NCBI GenBank assembly: GCA_027081065.1
Contig: JALWLW010000080.1
Span: 1-14,976, forward strand
Source of the DNA: Campylobacteraceae bacterium
Lineage (GTDB): Bacteria > Campylobacterota > Campylobacteria > Campylobacterales > Sulfurovaceae
DNA: 14,976 bases
Reading direction: 5' to 3'
Both the position numbers and the translations under genes were made by a program. Below, piece after piece: positions 14,374 through 14,976 of this stretch (positions are counted from its first letter, which is position 1; every line of letters starts with the position of its first letter). A model generated the notes under the pieces. That model did no database searches. It was not told the DNA's origin and saw only the letters and a program-made list of their open reading frames with translations.

Positions 14374-14697
14374 TTATTTGGTAGAACCTTTCTTCTCTAC
14401 TTTTTTCTTACTTACTTTCTTTTTAACTACTTTCTTTTTTGGAGATTTTTTACCACCACATGCAACTGATTTAATATCTTTTTGAACATTCCGAACAAGT
14501 GATTTTCCAAAACCTTTAATATCTAATAAATCTTCGGCTGATTTTAATTTGTGAGATTTTCGATATTTAATCACTGCATTTGCTTTCTTTTCACCAATAC
14601 CTTTAATACACATTAACTCATCTTTAGATGCTTTTTGGACATTAAGTGCAGAAAGAAGAGAAAGAGAGATAGTCATAAAAAATAAAATTTTTTTCAT
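14374..14697 (-). CDS. Secreted ComEA-like helix-hairpin-helix DNA-binding protein with Lys-rich tail
   Basis: Seen: 107 residues. A signal peptide (1-17, MKKILFFMTISLSLLSA) precedes a tandem helix-hairpin-helix domain: IKGIGEKKANAVIKYR (31-46) and LLDIKGFGKSLVRNVQKDI (57-75). The C-terminal tail (83-107) has three KKKV-based 5-residue repeats and is strongly positive. Cys30 and Cys80 flank the domain and could form a disulfide in the periplasm. Family knowledge: periplasmic HhH proteins of this type (ComEA) bind incoming double-stranded DNA and ratchet it across the outer membrane during natural transformation. The basic tail would add non-specific DNA affinity, which is inference. AAGGAAA precedes the ATG and an extended -10 promoter lies upstream. 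No other competence gene is in the window, so its role in uptake is probable but not shown. Confidence 0.85.
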   Translation of the reverse strand: MKKILFFMTISLSLLSALNVQKASKDELMCIKGIGEKKANAVIKYRKSHKLKSAEDLLDIKGFGKSLVRNVQKDIKSVACGGKKSPKKKVVKKKVSKKKVEKKGSTK

Positions 14698-14744
14698 TAA
14701 ATTTCCTTATATTAATAATATGAGTTACATAAAACTCTACATGA

Positions 14745-14753
14745 ATTATAGCA
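14745..14753 (-). promoter_or_regulatory. Extended -10 promoter of the helix-hairpin-helix gene
   Basis: On the minus strand, TGC directly precedes TATAAT (complement of 14745-14753), a perfect extended -10 without a clear -35. The predicted start near 14738 gives a ~41-nt leader. Confidence 0.6.
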
Positions 14754-14818
14754 AAAATTCGTGATTTAAGTGTGATAAACTTAAAATAAGATAAGAGAGA
14801 ATAGGAAAGAAAAATCAA

Positions 14819-14933
14819 AGAGGCAGCGACCTACATTCCCAATCCAGACAGGATAAGTATTATCGGCGATGGGAGGCTTGACTTCCAGGTTCGGAATGGA
14901 GCTGGGTATAACCCTCCCTCTAAGCCCACCTCT
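14819..14933 (-). rRNA. rrf: 5S ribosomal RNA
   Basis: The reverse complement matches the 5S consensus: the loop region CTCCATTCCGAACCTGGAAG, then the CGCCGAT element and the 3' part GGGAATGTAGGTCGCTGCC. The ends pair as helix I (AGAGGTGG with CTGCCTCT, including G-U pairs), which sets an approximately 115-nt gene; ends could shift by 1-2 nt. No tRNA or 23S sequence is recognisable in the remaining 43 nt to the right edge, which reads as 23S-5S spacer. This should be the 3' end of an rRNA operon whose larger genes lie beyond the window. The region downstream of the 5S (14754-14818) holds only a weak AT-rich hairpin, TTTAAGT/ACTTAAA (14765-14785), as a possible terminator. Confidence 0.93.
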
Positions 14934-14976
14934 AAGAAAGTTAAAAGCAAACTATCATTTAAGATATTTGTTCTTA

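Noticed and set aside
14934..14976. 3' end of 23S rRNA at the right edge
   Set aside because: The last 43 nt are AT-rich and show no recognisable 23S motif; they fit a 23S-5S spacer.
1..14976. Mobile elements, CRISPR arrays, phage genes or attachment sites at the tRNAs
   Set aside because: No transposase, integrase, terminal inverted repeats, regular spacer arrays or duplicated tRNA 3' ends were found on reading both strands.

Overview
The window is AT-rich (roughly 30-35% GC by eye) and reads as chromosomal DNA of a member of the Campylobacterota (formerly Epsilonproteobacteria), probably a free-living sulfur- or sediment-type lineage such as the Sulfurimonas, Sulfurovum or Arcobacter groups. 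The clues are an Opr-type porin, Cys-paired Sel1-repeat proteins, YcbB-like L,D-transpeptidases and, most tellingly, a MutS protein with a C-terminal HNH nuclease domain. That is the MutS7 architecture known from this phylum, octocoral mitochondria and giant viruses. No mobile elements, CRISPR arrays or phage genes were seen, and every long gene looks intact.

Layout, left to right. (1) The 5' part of a porin gene runs off the left edge on the minus strand. (2) A four-gene tRNA cluster follows on the minus strand, in transcription order Gly(GCC)-Leu(UAA)-Cys(GCA)-Ser(UGA), with a strong sigma-70-type promoter. (3) ilvD (branched-chain amino acid synthesis) is divergent from it and ends in an inverted repeat facing a convergent Sel1-repeat gene. 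(4) A cell-envelope block on the plus strand holds an NlpC/P60 lipoprotein and two tandem paralogous L,D-transpeptidases. (5) A 977-residue MutS7 with an HNH domain starts from TTG, and its ribosome-binding site lies in one arm of an inverted repeat. (6) A probable operon encodes a small unknown membrane protein, a DUF4395 membrane protein, a cysteine-free Rrf2-type regulator and a PLP-dependent Cys/Met-metabolism enzyme. (7) After a bidirectional terminator comes a minus-strand secreted helix-hairpin-helix protein (ComEA-like). (8) Last is a minus-strand 5S rRNA, the end of an rRNA operon lying beyond the right edge.

How the genes may work together: the NlpC endopeptidase and the two L,D-transpeptidases would all act on peptidoglycan peptides in the periplasm, and the Sel1 protein may be another envelope factor. 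The DUF4395/Rrf2/PLP-enzyme group looks like a locally regulated sulfur amino acid unit, by analogy with the Rrf2 regulator CymR. MutS7 combines mismatch recognition, ATPase and a possible nicking domain in one chain, a potential self-contained mismatch-processing enzyme. Two start regions (MutS7 and DUF4395) have inverted repeats overlapping the ribosome-binding site, which suggests translational control. All annotations come from reading motifs; no database search was run.
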